Of a DNA stretch of 64,000 nucleotides, positions 33,453 through 41,727 are shown in pieces. Numbering within the stretch: position 1 is the first letter of the stretch; each line of letters starts with the position of its first letter. The position numbers and the translations under genes are program-made. The stretch comes from Natronosalvus caseinilyticus (GTDB taxonomy: Archaea > Halobacteriota > Halobacteria > Halobacteriales > Natrialbaceae), in NCBI RefSeq assembly GCF_017357105.1, contig NZ_CP071596.1, positions 372,001 through 436,000 of the forward strand, written 5' to 3'. The notes below the pieces were generated by a model. It saw nothing but the letters and a program-made list of their open reading frames with translations. It ran no database searches and was not told where the DNA came from.

Positions 33453-34535
33453 ATGGCAGTAGAAGTAGAGGATGCCGTACCGGACAGTATGAAGGCTATC
33501 GTCCTCCACGGACCAGGCGACTGGTCGATGGAGACGATCAGTAGCCCGGAACTCGATGACGTCGAGAACGTCATCTGCAAGGTCAACGCCGCGTCCATCT
33601 GTGGCACCGATCCCAAAATCTTCGGCGGTCACGCCGAGGGCTGGCCGCCGGAGTTCCCGTTCATCCCCGGCCACGAGTGGTCCGGCGAAATCGTCGAGGT
33701 CCACGAGAACGTCTCCCGGTTCGAACCGGGCGACCGGGTCTTCGGTGAAACACACTCAGGGTGTGGCTTCTGTGAGATGTGTCGTCGCGGTCGGTACAAC
33801 CTGTGTGACAACTACGGCGACTTCGCCACCGGACACCGCCAGATCGGGCACACGATGGACGGTGCGTTCGCCGAGTATGTCTCAGTGCCAGCGGACAGCC
33901 TGTATCGCTTCGACGAGAGCCTCTCCTGGCAGGAGGCGGCGTTACTCGACGTGAACGCGATCGCGCTCCAGTGTTCGGTTCGCGGAAACGTCGACCCAGG
34001 CGATGACGTCGCCGTGATCGGAACCGGCACCGTCGGCCTGCTCTGTCTCCAGCACGCGGTCGCGATGGGCGCCGGCCAGGTCATCGCCATCGGCAGTCCG
34101 GCGCGCAACCCGCTCGCGGAGGACCTCGGGGCGGACCACACCATCTCTTACCGGGACGACGACGTGGTCGAACAGGTTCGCGACCTCACCGGCGGTACCG
34201 GCGTCGACGTGACGCTCGAGGCCGCCGGCAGCGAGGCGAGTTTTCAGCAGTCCGTCGAGATTACCCGGAAAGGTGGGACGGTGAGCCTCGACGGCATTCC
34301 CAAATCCGACTATCAGGAGGTGCAGGTCGGGGACATCGTCAAGCAGGAGATCGACTTCCGCGGCGCTCGTGCCCACGCGAACAAGGCCGAGGCCAGCGCC
34401 AGGCTGGTCGAAAACGGACAGACTGACGTCGAGTCGCTGATCACTCACGAGTTCGACTTCGAAGACTTCGAGGACGCGTTCGAGACGTTCACCGAGCGGA
34501 AGGACGGCGCCATCAAGGTCGCGCTCAACTTCTGA
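33453..34535 (+). CDS. Zinc-dependent alcohol dehydrogenase (MDR family)
   Basis: A 360-residue MDR alcohol dehydrogenase, close paralogue of the protein at 18227-19306. Zinc motifs are ASICGTDPK, IPGHEW and CGFCEMCRRGRYNLC; the cofactor site is VAVIGTGTVGLLCLQ. The leaderless promoter at 33423-33430 fixes the start. It is divergent from the E2-OsmC gene, with a shared 162-nt control region, which suggests the two are needed under the same conditions. An Lrp-type regulator follows downstream on the same strand (301 nt). Confidence 0.92.
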   Translation: MAVEVEDAVPDSMKAIVLHGPGDWSMETISSPELDDVENVICKVNAASICGTDPKIFGGHAEGWPPEFPFIPGHEWSGEIVEVHENVSRFEPGDRVFGETHSGCGFCEMCRRGRYNLCDNYGDFATGHRQIGHTMDGAFAEYVSVPADSLYRFDESLSWQEAALLDVNAIALQCSVRGNVDPGDDVAVIGTGTVGLLCLQHAVAMGAGQVIAIGSPARNPLAEDLGADHTISYRDDDVVEQVRDLTGGTGVDVTLEAAGSEASFQQSVEITRKGGTVSLDGIPKSDYQEVQVGDIVKQEIDFRGARAHANKAEASARLVENGQTDVESLITHEFDFEDFEDAFETFTERKDGAIKVALNF

Positions 34536-34836
34536 GAGAGACGGACGACCGACACGCCCAGGGCAGCAGTCGCCCACGCGGGGAGTCCGCGGATCGGTCG
34601 ACGAGGCGACCCTCGCAACGTTCCGTGCTTCGACTCAAACCACGAACCACGAACCCGGAGCCAATCGAGGACTCGTCGCGCGCGATGCACCAGGTCCAGG
34701 CGTCGAGCGGGGGTCGTACGTCGACCACCCATCTCGAGGTACCGATCGACCGAATCGTCATCGGGCCGGACGGTTAGGCACGAGACCGTGTGAAAATAAC
34801 AGGACGTTTATATCCCTACTATTCGTAGGATAGGGT
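34536..34836. other. Intergenic region before the Lrp-type regulator
   Basis: No gene was found in the first 250 nt. The last 30 nt hold the promoter and dyad of the regulator gene. Confidence 0.5.
34807..34836 (+). promoter_or_regulatory. Promoter and overlapping dyad of the Lrp-type regulator gene
   Basis: TTTATAT at 34807-34813 is centred 27 nt before the ATG at 34837, giving a leaderless mRNA. Between TATA box and start lie nested dyads: CCTAC (34815-34819) with GTAGG (34825-34829), and CCCTA (34814-34818) with TAGGG (34831-34835). A dimeric regulator bound here would cover the transcription start, as in Lrp-family autoregulation. Confidence 0.5.
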
Positions 34837-35313
34837 ATGGAATCCACTACACTCGACGAAATCGACGAAAAACTCCTGCGGCGGTTACACGAGGACGGTC
34901 GGATGCCGTACGACGCCCTGGCGGCCGAGGTCGGCCTCTCCGAATCTGAGGTCCGCGAGCGCGTCGAGGCGCTGGAAGAGGAAGGCGTTATCACGCGCTT
35001 TACGGCGCTGACCGATCCCACGAAGCTGGGCTACATCTCGGTCGCGTTCGGCATCACGACGGACCCCACCAAGACCGATAGCATCGCCCAGCAGCTCGAA
35101 GATCACAAGAACGTCTACAAGATCTGGATCCTCTCGGGTCGTCACAACATCATCATCCACTCGAGCTTCCGCGACATCACGGACTTCCAGGCGTTCAGCC
35201 ACGACATTCTCCACAACATCGACGGCATCGTTCGATACGAGTCGTCGATCGTCACCCAGTCTGCCCTCTCCGAGGGAAGCGTCGTCCTGCCGGCGGAGGA
35301 AGACCAGGAATAA
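34837..35313 (+). CDS. Lrp/AsnC-family transcriptional regulator
   Basis: A 158-residue regulator. The N-terminal winged helix (residues about 1-60) contains EIDEKLLRRLHEDGR and LAAEVGLSESEVRERVEAL, and the rest is a RAM-like ligand/oligomerisation domain with ILSGRHNIIIHSSF. It probably responds to an amino acid or small metabolite. Its promoter carries a dyad at the transcription start, suggesting autoregulation. Its place between the alcohol dehydrogenase and the SMC-like/RdfA genes makes it a candidate local regulator of the catabolic genes, but this is inference. Confidence 0.92.
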   Translation: MESTTLDEIDEKLLRRLHEDGRMPYDALAAEVGLSESEVRERVEALEEEGVITRFTALTDPTKLGYISVAFGITTDPTKTDSIAQQLEDHKNVYKIWILSGRHNIIIHSSFRDITDFQAFSHDILHNIDGIVRYESSIVTQSALSEGSVVLPAEEDQE

Positions 35314-35338
35314 CGAGTATCGACCTCGCCGTTCACGC

Positions 35339-37126
35339 TCAGGCAGCGGTAACGGGGTTCGAAACGACGGACCACTCCTGCGGATCGATCTCCCAGTCGC
35401 CGAACGACGTGTTCTCGGGGTAGGCAGTCAGCACCAGGAACGTGGTCCGTTCCTCGAGGTAGTCGACGAGCGTCCGGAGGTTCTCGTCGGCGAGTCCGCC
35501 GAGGCCGTCGAGCAGCATGACCGGGACGAGTTCGTCGACGTCGTAGGCTTCGTACCCGGCGAGCGCGGCGACGAGTCCGACGAGTTCGAGTTCGCCCTCG
35601 CTGAGCGCGTCGAGGCTCACCTCGCGACCGTCGCGGGCCACGACGAGGTCGAAGTTACCCGTCAGGTGCGCCGATTCGAAGCTCGTGTCGAACATCGACG
35701 CGACCTCGGCGATCGACTCGTCGAACGCCTCCCTGGTCTCCGCCCGAATGCGATCCTTGCGGTTGCGAAGCGACTCAATCTCCGCCGTCAACTCGTCTCG
35801 CTCCGCCTCGAGCGCGTCTCGACGGTCCACCTCGGTTCGACACGTCTCGAGTTCTTCCCGGCGGTCCGCGAGTTCACTCTCCTTGTACTTGATCTCGCTC
35901 TCGAGCGACGTGAGTCGGTCGTCGGATTCGTCGACGCGGGATTCGAGTTCCTCGACGCGCTCGATCAGGATATCGTGACGCTCGCGTGCACTCTCGAGAC
36001 TGTCCTCGCGGTCGTTGAGCGTGTCCTCGAGTCGCTGGATCTCCTGCTGGAGGTCCCGTTCGCGCCGTCGCATCCGTTTTTGCTCGTCGCGTTTTTCCTG
36101 CAGCGTCTCGACGCGGTCGCGTCGCTCGGCAACGGTCGACGCGAGGGAGTCAATCTCGTCACGGATCGCCTCGAGCCGCGTTTCGATAGCCTCGGTGTTC
36201 GTCTCCTGGCCACAAACCCAGCAGGCGTGTTCGTCGCCCATCAGTCCGTGGTCGACGTCGCTCACGAGTTCGACGCGATCCTCGTTGAGGATGCGGCTGT
36301 TGACCGAGTAGAGGGATTCGAGCAATTCCTTGTCCCGCTCGAGTTCCGAGAGCCCATCTCTCGCCTCCGCGATCTCGGTTTCGACGTCGGTCTCCTCGCC
36401 CGATTCGATCGACTCGAGCTGTTCGTATCGCTCGCTCAGCTTCTCGCGCGTGCGCTCGATCGCGTTCTCGGTTCGGTCGATGAGGTCGTCGACCTTCGCC
36501 TTTTCGCTCCGGCTCTCGCTAAGTTCCTGGCGTAACGAGCCGACGTCGTCGTTCCCACTGTCGCCCTCGGTGATGGCGTCGCGTTCCTCTCGAAGGGCGT
36601 CGAGTTCCGACTCGAGGTCCTCGATCTGTCCCTCGAGGGAGGGAACGCGGTTTCCCGCTTTCGTCGCCCGCTCGAGTTCCGATTCGACCTGCTCCCGTTC
36701 GTGTTTCAGGTTCCCGATCTTTTCGTCGATGTTCTCCAGGTCGAGTGGTTCAGTGAGGACGGCCTCAAGGTTTTCGTCGTTCCGGACCGCTCTCCGGACG
36801 GCGTTATCTTCGTCGAGAAAAGCGTAGAGTTCCGCACACCGCTGGGCGTACGCGTCGGTCAGGTACGGAGTTCCCTCGAGGCTGACCGATCGCCCCTGTC
36901 GACGGAGTTGCACGTCAACCGGCCCCTCCGTGGTCTGTAACTGAACTCGCCCGCGGGATTCGCCCTCGGTGAGCGGCCGATCGGTACCCATCGCCGTCTT
37001 GATTGCCCGAATAAAACTGGATTTTCCCTGCCAGTTCGAGGCGCGAACCGCGTTGACCCCCGGTTTGATATCAGCCTCCCCCGAGCGTATTCCCGCGATG
37101 TTTTCGATCTCCAGTGTCCATGTCAT
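35339..37126 (-). CDS. Archaea-specific SMC-related ATPase (Rad50-like, Sph3-type)
   Basis: A 595-residue ABC-type ATPase with an N-terminal head, long coiled coil and C-terminal head. Walker A is ASNWQGKS (29-36). Two coiled-coil arms (about 130-290 and 315-480) surround a zinc-hook-like CWVC near residues 302-305. The C-terminal head has LSEGELELVGLV (signature) and VMLLDGLGGL in place of Walker B, with Gly where SMC/Rad50 have the catalytic Glu. In Haloferax volcanii a gene of this kind (Sph3) is reported next to rdfA in a cell-shape locus. The same pairing is present here. A TATA-like GTATTTAA (37148-37155) lies 25 nt upstream. Confidence 0.88.
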   Translation of the reverse strand: MTWTLEIENIAGIRSGEADIKPGVNAVRASNWQGKSSFIRAIKTAMGTDRPLTEGESRGRVQLQTTEGPVDVQLRRQGRSVSLEGTPYLTDAYAQRCAELYAFLDEDNAVRRAVRNDENLEAVLTEPLDLENIDEKIGNLKHEREQVESELERATKAGNRVPSLEGQIEDLESELDALREERDAITEGDSGNDDVGSLRQELSESRSEKAKVDDLIDRTENAIERTREKLSERYEQLESIESGEETDVETEIAEARDGLSELERDKELLESLYSVNSRILNEDRVELVSDVDHGLMGDEHACWVCGQETNTEAIETRLEAIRDEIDSLASTVAERRDRVETLQEKRDEQKRMRRRERDLQQEIQRLEDTLNDREDSLESARERHDILIERVEELESRVDESDDRLTSLESEIKYKESELADRREELETCRTEVDRRDALEAERDELTAEIESLRNRKDRIRAETREAFDESIAEVASMFDTSFESAHLTGNFDLVVARDGREVSLDALSEGELELVGLVAALAGYEAYDVDELVPVMLLDGLGGLADENLRTLVDYLEERTTFLVLTAYPENTSFGDWEIDPQEWSVVSNPVTAA

Positions 37127-37248
37127 TAGTCCCTGTTTCTATCTACTCGTATTTAATGGCGATGGTGTGGCACAATGAACGGTGGTCGGCGAATGCCGGT
37201 ATCGAAGCCGCTTCGGTCGGCGAGTCGTCGGATTTCACGGCGTTTGTC

Positions 37249-37893
37249 TTATTCCGACGGGGGATCGTCGGTCATGTGTTCTCGGCAGACGTATCCCCGA
37301 TCGATCGCTTCGGTCAGCGGAATGCGAATCGGACACTCTGGACACTCGAGTTCGATCGACACCGAGACGGCCGCGCGTTCGCCCTGTCGAATCTCCCCCT
37401 TCGAGGACAGTGATCGGAGCGCGTCGTCGATCTTCGACTCCAGCTGTTCGCGAGCGATGTCGACACTGTTTCGCTCCCAGTCAGTTCGCGCCCGCTGGCG
37501 CTCCTTCTCGGCTTCGAGGCAGTCGTTGAGGTGACGTTGCATCGTACTCCAAGAGACGAACGACTTCTGGAGTTCGTCGACGGCCACGCCCTCACTTCGC
37601 AACGAATCCCGTACTTCCTCCGCGTACAGTTCGTCGTCTCCCGTGAGCGCATCGTACTCCCGGTCGAGTCGAGAGCCCCCCGTCTCGAGGCCGTGATCGT
37701 CGTAGACGCGTTTCAGTATCCGCTTGTTGAACCACTCGGTGAGCGGCCGGTACCCTTGCGCGGTCCCGCGGTCGGTCCCGGTCCAGCGAGCGACGAGGAG
37801 GTCGTCGAACGTCTCGTGTCGGGTGGACGTACCGTCGAGGTCGTATCTGTCCAGGGCGGCGCCAACCTTGCAACACGACGAATCCGTACTCAT
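37249..37893 (-). CDS. rdfA: Rod-determining factor RdfA
   Basis: A 214-residue haloarchaeal protein. The N terminus CCKVGAALDRYDLDG, then LTEWFNKRILKRVYDDHGLE, SEGVAVDELQKSFVSWSTM and QRHLNDCLEAEKER, and a C-terminal Cys-containing LECPECPIRIPLTEAIDRGYVC follow the order of the RdfA family. RdfA is reported to promote the rod shape in Haloferax volcanii. The ATG at 37893 is preferred because the preceding in-frame residues are not family-like. The SMC-like gene follows 122 nt downstream on the same strand. A DdfA-like third gene was not seen; the next upstream gene is the E3 lipoamide dehydrogenase. Confidence 0.85.
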   Translation of the reverse strand: MSTDSSCCKVGAALDRYDLDGTSTRHETFDDLLVARWTGTDRGTAQGYRPLTEWFNKRILKRVYDDHGLETGGSRLDREYDALTGDDELYAEEVRDSLRSEGVAVDELQKSFVSWSTMQRHLNDCLEAEKERQRARTDWERNSVDIAREQLESKIDDALRSLSSKGEIRQGERAAVSVSIELECPECPIRIPLTEAIDRGYVCREHMTDDPPSE

Positions 37894-37961
37894 GAGCGGC
37901 CCTTGGTGACTGCCAATCTCATATCTTTCGACTCGTCGCGAAAACAACCGCACCCCCTGAA

Positions 37962-39377
37962 CTACCGGTTGAGCGTGTGGATGGCGTGCCCCAGACCGTT
38001 TTCCGCAGCCTCCATGACCGCCTCCGAGAGCGTCGGGTGGGCGTGAATCGTTCCCCCGAGCTCCTCGAGGGTCGTTCCGGTCTCGATCGCCAGTCCGATC
38101 TCGGCGACCAGTTCCGAGGCCTCGGGACCGACGATCTGCCCGCCGAGGACGCGACTGGTCTCCGCGGCCGCGACGAGTCTGACGAACCCGTCCGACCGCC
38201 CCATCGTCAGTGCCCGGCCGCTAGCCCGGAAGGGGAACGTTCCGACTTGTGGTTCGAACCCGCTCTCTTCGGCCGCCTCTGCCGTCAGCCCGACCGTCCC
38301 GATTTCCGGGTCCGTGAACACCGCGGCGGGAATCGCCCGGTGATCGAGTCGCGAGGGCTCGCCTGCGATGACCTCGGCGGCGACCTGTCCCGCGGCGCTC
38401 GCCTCGTGTGCGAGCAACGGTTCGCCAGCGACGTCCCCGACGGCGAAGACGTGCTCGAGGTCGGTTCGAGCGCGGTCGTCGGTCTCGATGAAACCCCGGT
38501 CGGTCGTCTCCAGGCCGATGGCCTCGAGGTCGACCGTATCGGTGACCGGGGTTCGCCCGACGGCGACCAGCACCCTGTCCGCGGCGTACGTCGAGCCGTC
38601 CCCGTCCTCGGTTTCGGTTCGAACCTCGATCTCGTCCCCCGCGTCGTGCCAGTCGCTGGCCGCCTCGCCGAGGGCGAACGAGATGCCCAGTTCCTTCGCG
38701 CGACGCTTTACCGGCCGCGAGAGATCCGATTCGAAGCCGGGGAGTACGTCGTCCAACATCTCGACGACCTGGACGTCCGTACCCAGCTTCGCGAAGACGG
38801 TCGCGAGTTCCATCCCGATGTAGCCGGCGCCGACGACGACCAGCGAGTCCGGACGTTCCGAGAGCGCGAGCGCGTCTCGAGAACTCAGGATCGGCTCGTC
38901 GTCGAAGGAAAAGCCCGGGATTTCGATTGGTCTTGATCCGGTCGCGACGATCGCGTGGTCGAACGCGAGCTCGTGTTCGCCGCCGTCGGTGATCACGCGA
39001 GCGCGGTGCTCGTCTTCGAACCGGGCGAGACCGTCCACGAGTGAGACCTGGGTGGCCTTACAGAGCTTCTCGACTCCGCCGGTGAGTTGCTCGACGATGC
39101 CGCGCTTCCACGCCTGCGTTCGCTCGAGGTCGACGGTCAGGTCGGCGTCGATGCCCATTTCGGTCGCGTTTGCAGCCTCGTGCGCCGTTCCGCTGGCCTC
39201 GATCAGTGCCTTGGAGGGGATACAGCCGTAATTGAGGCAGGTCCCGCCGTATGCATCTCGCTCGACGAGCGTGACATCGAGGTCGAGTTGACCGGCACGA
39301 ATTGCGGCGACGTAGCCACCCGGGCCGGCGCCGACGATCAGTACGTCTGTCTCTGCAGGGATACCTCTTGAACCCAT
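37962..39377 (-). CDS. lpdA: Dihydrolipoyl dehydrogenase (E3)
   Basis: A 471-residue flavoprotein disulfide reductase. FAD motif GAGPGGYVAA starts near residue 17, the redox disulfide is GGTCLNYGC (C47, C52), the NAD site VVVGAGYIGMELA and the second FAD motif VFAVGDVAGEPLLAHEA. The C-terminal HAHPTLSE carries the His-Glu active-site pair. It reoxidises dihydrolipoyl groups on E2 and would also feed the OsmC domain of the E2 fusion. It is 69 nt from the RdfA start on the same strand but separated from E1 and E2 genes by 5-16 kb. Confidence 0.95.
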   Translation of the reverse strand: MGSRGIPAETDVLIVGAGPGGYVAAIRAGQLDLDVTLVERDAYGGTCLNYGCIPSKALIEASGTAHEAANATEMGIDADLTVDLERTQAWKRGIVEQLTGGVEKLCKATQVSLVDGLARFEDEHRARVITDGGEHELAFDHAIVATGSRPIEIPGFSFDDEPILSSRDALALSERPDSLVVVGAGYIGMELATVFAKLGTDVQVVEMLDDVLPGFESDLSRPVKRRAKELGISFALGEAASDWHDAGDEIEVRTETEDGDGSTYAADRVLVAVGRTPVTDTVDLEAIGLETTDRGFIETDDRARTDLEHVFAVGDVAGEPLLAHEASAAGQVAAEVIAGEPSRLDHRAIPAAVFTDPEIGTVGLTAEAAEESGFEPQVGTFPFRASGRALTMGRSDGFVRLVAAAETSRVLGGQIVGPEASELVAEIGLAIETGTTLEELGGTIHAHPTLSEAVMEAAENGLGHAIHTLNR

Positions 39378-39587
39378 GGCTCGTATTCGGTTTCTACTCT
39401 CGACGAACCGGGGATAAAGATACCTGTTACCACAGTACGTGCCAGTTCCAGAACTCGACGCGGCTGGCTGTTCGCCACCGTCATCGTCGACGCCGGTCGA
39501 ACCCCGAGGCAGCCGACCGATGATCGATTGCGCCGACCACCCGTCAGAAACATTATTTACGTGACCACCAAAGAGGTAAGACACCCA

Positions 39588-40775
39588 ATGAGCGAGCCGT
39601 CACTCGAGCAGTCGGGACTCCGGAGTATCCCCTGGGCGTCGCCGACGTTCCAGGTGATCCTGGCGACCACGCTCGTTGGCGTCATGGGCGTGTCGCTGAT
39701 CAGTCCGATCCTACCCGTCCTGCAGACGCAGTTCGACCTCACCGACGCGCAGGCTGGACTCATCATCACGGTATTCACGCTTCCCGGCATCGTCCTCGCC
39801 CCGCTGTTCGGCGCCCTCGCCGACAGAGTCGGCCGCCGCGCGATCATCGTCCCCTGTCTCGTCGGGTTCGGCGTGACCGGCGGCTCGATCGCCTTCGTCG
39901 ACGACTTCACCGCCTTGCTCGTGCTCCGGTTTCTCCAGGGCGCGACCTCGAGCGCCCTGATCGGCCTCGCCGTCACGCTGGTCGGCGACCGCTACGAGGG
40001 AACGCAACGCAACACGCTGATGGGGGTCAACCGGAGCGCGCTTTCGATCGGCGCGACGCTGTACCCGACAGTCGGCGGCGCGCTGGCGATTCTGGCCTGG
40101 TACGCGCCGTTTCTCGTCTACTTCGTCGGCGTCGGCGTCGGATTCTTCGCCCTTTACGCGCTCGAGACCCAAGCGATCGAACAGCAATCCACGGGTTTCT
40201 CCTACCTCAGGGAAGCGGTTTCGGCGTTACCGATCCGGGAGGCCATGGTGCTGTACGTCGCGGTCTTCAGTTCGATCGTGTTGCTGTACGGAGCCCTACT
40301 CACCTCCCTGCCGCTCTTGCTGAGCGACGCCTTCGCCCTGCGTCCGTTCGAAATCGGCGTGCTCCTGGCCGCCGCATCGATCACCAACGCGGCCATCGCG
40401 ACCCAGAGCGGACGGCTGACGCTCTCATTTTCGACCCGGACGCTGATCGTCACCGGCTTCTGTTGTTACGGCATTGCACTTGTCGGCATCGGACTCGCGC
40501 CCACACCGGTGTACGTGGGGGCCTCCATTCTCTTTTTCGGCGCAGGCGAGGGGCTGGCGATGCCACTGCTCGACACGGAGTTGAGCAAACTCTCCCCCGC
40601 GGGATTCCGGGCTGGCGTGATGAACGTGAGAACCAGCGTGATCCGCCTCGGACAAACTCTCGCGCCGGTGGTCTTCACGACGGTTGCCGGGTTCGTCGGC
40701 TACTCGTCGTTGCTGTTCGCCGCCGGCGTGCTCACCCTCGGCGTGACGGCAGCGGTCGTCGCGTTCACACGGTGA
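39588..40775 (+). CDS. MFS transporter
   Basis: A 395-residue major facilitator with 12 predicted helices. Motif A is clear as GALADRVGRRAI between TM2 and TM3. The N-terminal charged tail MSEPSLEQSGLRS precedes the first helix. An upstream ATTATTTA near 39552 and a GAGGT sequence 12 nt before the ATG support this start. The divergent neighbour is the E3 gene. Multidrug efflux is the commonest role of this branch, but the substrate is unknown. Confidence 0.9.
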   Translation: MSEPSLEQSGLRSIPWASPTFQVILATTLVGVMGVSLISPILPVLQTQFDLTDAQAGLIITVFTLPGIVLAPLFGALADRVGRRAIIVPCLVGFGVTGGSIAFVDDFTALLVLRFLQGATSSALIGLAVTLVGDRYEGTQRNTLMGVNRSALSIGATLYPTVGGALAILAWYAPFLVYFVGVGVGFFALYALETQAIEQQSTGFSYLREAVSALPIREAMVLYVAVFSSIVLLYGALLTSLPLLLSDAFALRPFEIGVLLAAASITNAAIATQSGRLTLSFSTRTLIVTGFCCYGIALVGIGLAPTPVYVGASILFFGAGEGLAMPLLDTELSKLSPAGFRAGVMNVRTSVIRLGQTLAPVVFTTVAGFVGYSSLLFAAGVLTLGVTAAVVAFTR

Positions 40776-41190
40776 CTGGGAAGTTCCGGACTGCGCCGGA
40801 CTCCACCTTCGCCTGGTTTAGTAATTTATCTGGTACATTACTCTTTGTTCTAGAATCCATACTATTCTACTCCCTCGAGCTCCACCGACTGTAGCGAGAG
40901 GCGGCGAGACCACGCCTCATACGCCCTATACCCCCACGAACCGACGTCTCGAGCATTGTCGTGTGAGAATGCCCCGTCCGCCCGTGGACGAGTCTCACCC
41001 GCAAGTCACGATCGTCCGTCCGTTTTCCGGTCGACTACATTCCAGCGAAAGAGCCACGACACGGGCGGGTTTGGCACATTCGCCACTTCCTCGAATGTGC
41101 GCTACCACTCGAGTAATGATATAGAAATAATAGTAATGAATCGACGGAATCCGACAACTTCACAGCATATTATTTTTTGCGATATGATCT
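40776..41190. other. Gene-free intergenic region with a hairpin
   Basis: This 415-nt gap separates the convergent MFS and JAMM genes. It is AT-rich compared with its surroundings at 40810-40880 and 41105-41190. No convincing ORF was found. A perfect inverted repeat (41074-41100) is its main feature. Confidence 0.6.
41074..41100. terminator. Hairpin between convergent genes
   Basis: Arms GCACATTCG (41074-41082) and CGAATGTGC (41092-41100) are perfect complements around a 9-nt loop. Its place between the ends of two convergent genes fits a terminator or RNA-processing signal, though archaeal termination relies mainly on T-rich tracts. Confidence 0.35.
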
Positions 41191-41727
41191 TCAAAAGCCG
41201 ACCGAGTGCTCGAGCTGCTCACGCTCGAACTGGCCGTCCTCGCCACTCGCGTCTCGCCACCGCCAGGACCTGACGACCGCATCGTCGTCGCCACCATTGC
41301 CCTCGAAACTGACGATCACGTACGACCGATCGGGCCAGGCGGCCGCCTCGGCGTCGGTCGCGCTGGGTCCTGGCGGTCCGTGCGGATGAGAGTGGTAGAA
41401 TCCGACGATGTCTTCGCCACGAGCCTCGAGTCGCTCGAAAATAGCGAGCTGTTCTTCAGGGTCTATTCGATACCGGGTTCGCGGGTCGTCGGCGACGTTC
41501 CGGGCCGGGTAGTGCGACCGAGCGTGACTCACGTCGGGGTCGAACTCGCCGCCGAGAACGCCGCAGCACTCCCCGGGAGCGCTCGCTCGAGCGGCCTCGA
41601 GGATCGCCCGTTCGATCGAACCGGGGAGGACGAGCGTCGCCGTCCTGGACGAATCCTCGCCCGGCCCTCCGCGACCGCTTTCACCGCCCCCATCTCCATC
41701 GCCGTCGCCGTCACCTCCGGCGCTCAC
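41191..41727 (-). CDS. JAMM/MPN+ domain metalloprotease-like protein
   Basis: A 178-residue protein with a C-terminal JAMM domain. The motif H-x-H-x7-S-x2-D is complete as HSHPHGPPGPSATD (H112, H114, S122, D125), and the upstream Glu is E53 in APGECCGVLGG. Archaeal JAMM proteins remove ubiquitin-like SAMP tags or process sulfur-carrier proteins. The likely start is a GTG whose last bases overlap the stop of the preceding gene (GTGA at 41724-41727). This gives a 30-residue Gly/Asp-rich N-terminal tail, so the exact start is uncertain. Translational coupling to the cobalamin-binding protein is unusual for a JAMM gene. Confidence 0.85.
   Translation of the reverse strand: MSAGGDGDGDGDGGGESGRGGPGEDSSRTATLVLPGSIERAILEAARASAPGECCGVLGGEFDPDVSHARSHYPARNVADDPRTRYRIDPEEQLAIFERLEARGEDIVGFYHSHPHGPPGPSATDAEAAAWPDRSYVIVSFEGNGGDDDAVVRSWRWRDASGEDGQFEREQLEHSVGF

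Noticed and set aside
40969-41125. Short plus-strand ORF starting MPRPPVDESHPQ in the MFS-JAMM gap
   Set aside because: No ribosome-binding site or TATA spacing, low-quality composition and it overlaps the hairpin at 41074-41100.
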